NCBI RefSeq assembly: GCF_022482905.1
Contig: NZ_JAKVOI010000001.1
Coordinates: forward strand, 806,001 to 870,000
Direction of reading: 5' to 3'
Length of the DNA: 64,000 nucleotides
From: Clostridium sp.
GTDB taxonomy: Bacteria; Bacillota; Clostridia; Clostridiales; Clostridiaceae
Positions 62,921 through 64,000 of the stretch are shown one piece after another. The notes beneath the pieces are model-generated. The model was not told where the DNA came from and searched no databases. It saw nothing but the letters and a program-made list of their open reading frames with translations. How positions within the stretch are numbered: position 1 is the stretch's first letter; each line of letters opens with the position of its first letter. The translations under genes and the position numbers were made by a program.

Positions 62921-64000
62921 GTGGAGAGACAGATAGAGAAGATAAGAGCACTGTTGCAGTGGGCGGGTAAAGATAAATACTATCTTTATTTATCAATTTT
63001 AACAGCCTTTATAAGTGGGTTGTGTACTATGATACCATATTATGCTATATATAAACTTATTGATGAAGCTTATTCAGGATTATATACTAAAGAAAAAATT
63101 TTAAGTTTGGCACTTATTGTTGTTGTAGGAGTAATAATAAGATTTTTATTATTCGGAATGTCTGGAGCTTTATCTCATAAAGGGGCATATAATACTTTAT
63201 ACAAAGTTCGCTGCTTAGTTATTGAACATATGGCAAAAGTTCCTTTAGGTAGGTTAAGTGAAAGGAATACAGGACAAATAAAAACTGTATTGAATGAAGA
63301 TATTGAAAAACTAGAATTGTTTCTGGCTCATCATTTGCCTGAGTTAGTATATTATACTTGTGGGCCAATTGCGGTATTTATTTATCTTTGCAAAGTTAAT
63401 ATTATATTGGCCATTATTTCATTAATTCCTTTTATAATTGCAATTTTAATAATAGTAAACATGTTTAAAAAATCAGAGAATAAAATGAAGGAGGCTAATT
63501 TGTCCATAGCTAATCTAAATGCAGTAATGATAGAGTATATCAATGGAATGAAATTAATTAAAGCATATAAAATGGGATCATCTTCTTTTAAGAAATTTTC
63601 AGATGCAGTTAATAATGAAAATAAAATATGGAATGAGATATCAAGAAAGATGGGACCGTCATATGCAGCTTATGTAGTTATTGTTGAGTGTGGAATCCTA
63701 TTAATGGTTCCTATAGGAGGCTATCTATTTTTAAAGGGAAGTATTTCAGCAAGTGTATTTCTGTTGTTTGTGTTTATAGGCTCATTATATTTAAGTGAAT
63801 TAAGACCGCTTCAGGAGTTAGCAACAAATTTTGCAGCTGTTTTGAATGCAGTGTCAAAAGTAAGGAAAATTTTAAGTACTGAAGTTTATAAAGCAGGAGT
63901 AGAATTCCCACAAAAACATGACATAGTATTAAACGATGTGTACTTTTCATATGACGGACATAGGGATATACTCAAAAAGTGCAATTTGAAAATAAACGAT
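62921..64000 (+). CDS. ABC half-transporter, YbtP/YbtQ-like (truncated by the window edge)
   Basis: GTG 62921 with AAAGGAAGG upstream opens a frame of 360 codons running off the right edge. It has an exporter-fold membrane domain (about residues 15-320, roughly six TM) and the start of the nucleotide-binding domain (IVLNDVYFSYDGHRDILKKC). YbtP and YbtQ have this exporter fold yet import ferric yersiniabactin; export of the siderophore is the alternative. A partner half-transporter probably follows outside the window. Confidence 0.88.
   Translation, partial: MERQIEKIRALLQWAGKDKYYLYLSILTAFISGLCTMIPYYAIYKLIDEAYSGLYTKEKILSLALIVVVGVIIRFLLFGMSGALSHKGAYNTLYKVRCLVIEHMAKVPLGRLSERNTGQIKTVLNEDIEKLELFLAHHLPELVYYTCGPIAVFIYLCKVNIILAIISLIPFIIAILIIVNMFKKSENKMKEANLSIANLNAVMIEYINGMKLIKAYKMGSSSFKKFSDAVNNENKIWNEISRKMGPSYAAYVVIVECGILLMVPIGGYLFLKGSISASVFLLFVFIGSLYLSELRPLQELATNFAAVLNAVSKVRKILSTEVYKAGVEFPQKHDIVLNDVYFSYDGHRDILKKCNLKIND

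Noticed and set aside
1-64000. CRISPR arrays, tRNA or rRNA genes, phage or conjugation genes
   Set aside because: No regularly spaced repeats, tRNA-like cloverleaf motifs, or recognisable phage or conjugation proteins were seen on either strand.

Overview
The window is low-GC, AT-rich DNA with strong Shine-Dalgarno sites, frequent TTG/GTG starts, two T-box leaders, a SAM-I (S-box) riboswitch and strict-anaerobe enzymes such as hybrid cluster protein. It most resembles a Clostridium sensu stricto chromosome; a species near C. kluyveri or C. ljungdahlii is a guess. No rRNA, tRNA or CRISPR was found.

Layout. (1) 1-6485, plus strand: a tight operon of a quaternary-amine ABC importer (lipoprotein, ATPase, permease), a 4Fe-4S protein, an O-acetylhomoserine sulfhydrylase-like PLP enzyme, and a histidine/phenylalanine ammonia-lyase-fold enzyme that lacks the Ala-Ser-Gly triad forming the MIO cofactor. 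I read it as a candidate ergothioneine uptake and cleavage (ergothionase) operon. (2) 6543-9170: a GAF-GGDEF diguanylate cyclase and an IS110-family element. (3) 9310-13040: hcp, and asnB behind an asparagine T-box on the minus strand. (4) 13901-26943: a cyclic-di-GMP and polysaccharide locus: PilZ, chemoreceptor, receiver-like/GT2 fusion, CheY-like protein, flippase, GT4, GT2, a 1444-residue membrane protein, an HD-GYP protein and a second PilZ. (5) 26944-41720: housekeeping and transport genes: ilvA with an isoleucine T-box, a CsoR/EamA pair with a clear operator, a ROK kinase, a SAM-riboswitch-controlled permease, LD-carboxypeptidase, a second chemoreceptor, cyclophilin, flavoprotein, brnQ, NUDIX, and a SorC-type regulator divergent from an SDR/transaldolase pair.

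(6) 41767-64000: a siderophore locus of the yersiniabactin/pyochelin/equibactin type. A promoter overlapped by a 17/19 Fur box leads into a type II thioesterase, PPTase, aryl-AMP ligase, a 2103-residue NRPS (ArCP-Cy-A[MT-like]-PCP-Cy-PCP), a 1819-residue NRPS (docking-Cy-A[MT]-PCP-TE) and two different NAD(P) reductases. An AraC-type regulator on the minus strand faces an ECF transporter operon (S, T, double ATPase) followed by a YbtP/Q-like ABC half-transporter cut by the window edge. Tandem 21-bp repeats next to the -35 of the ECF promoter look like the AraC binding site. The predicted product is an aryl-capped chain of up to three cysteine-derived rings. There is no polyketide module and no salicylate synthase in view, and the releasing thioesterase has Cys in place of the usual Ser.
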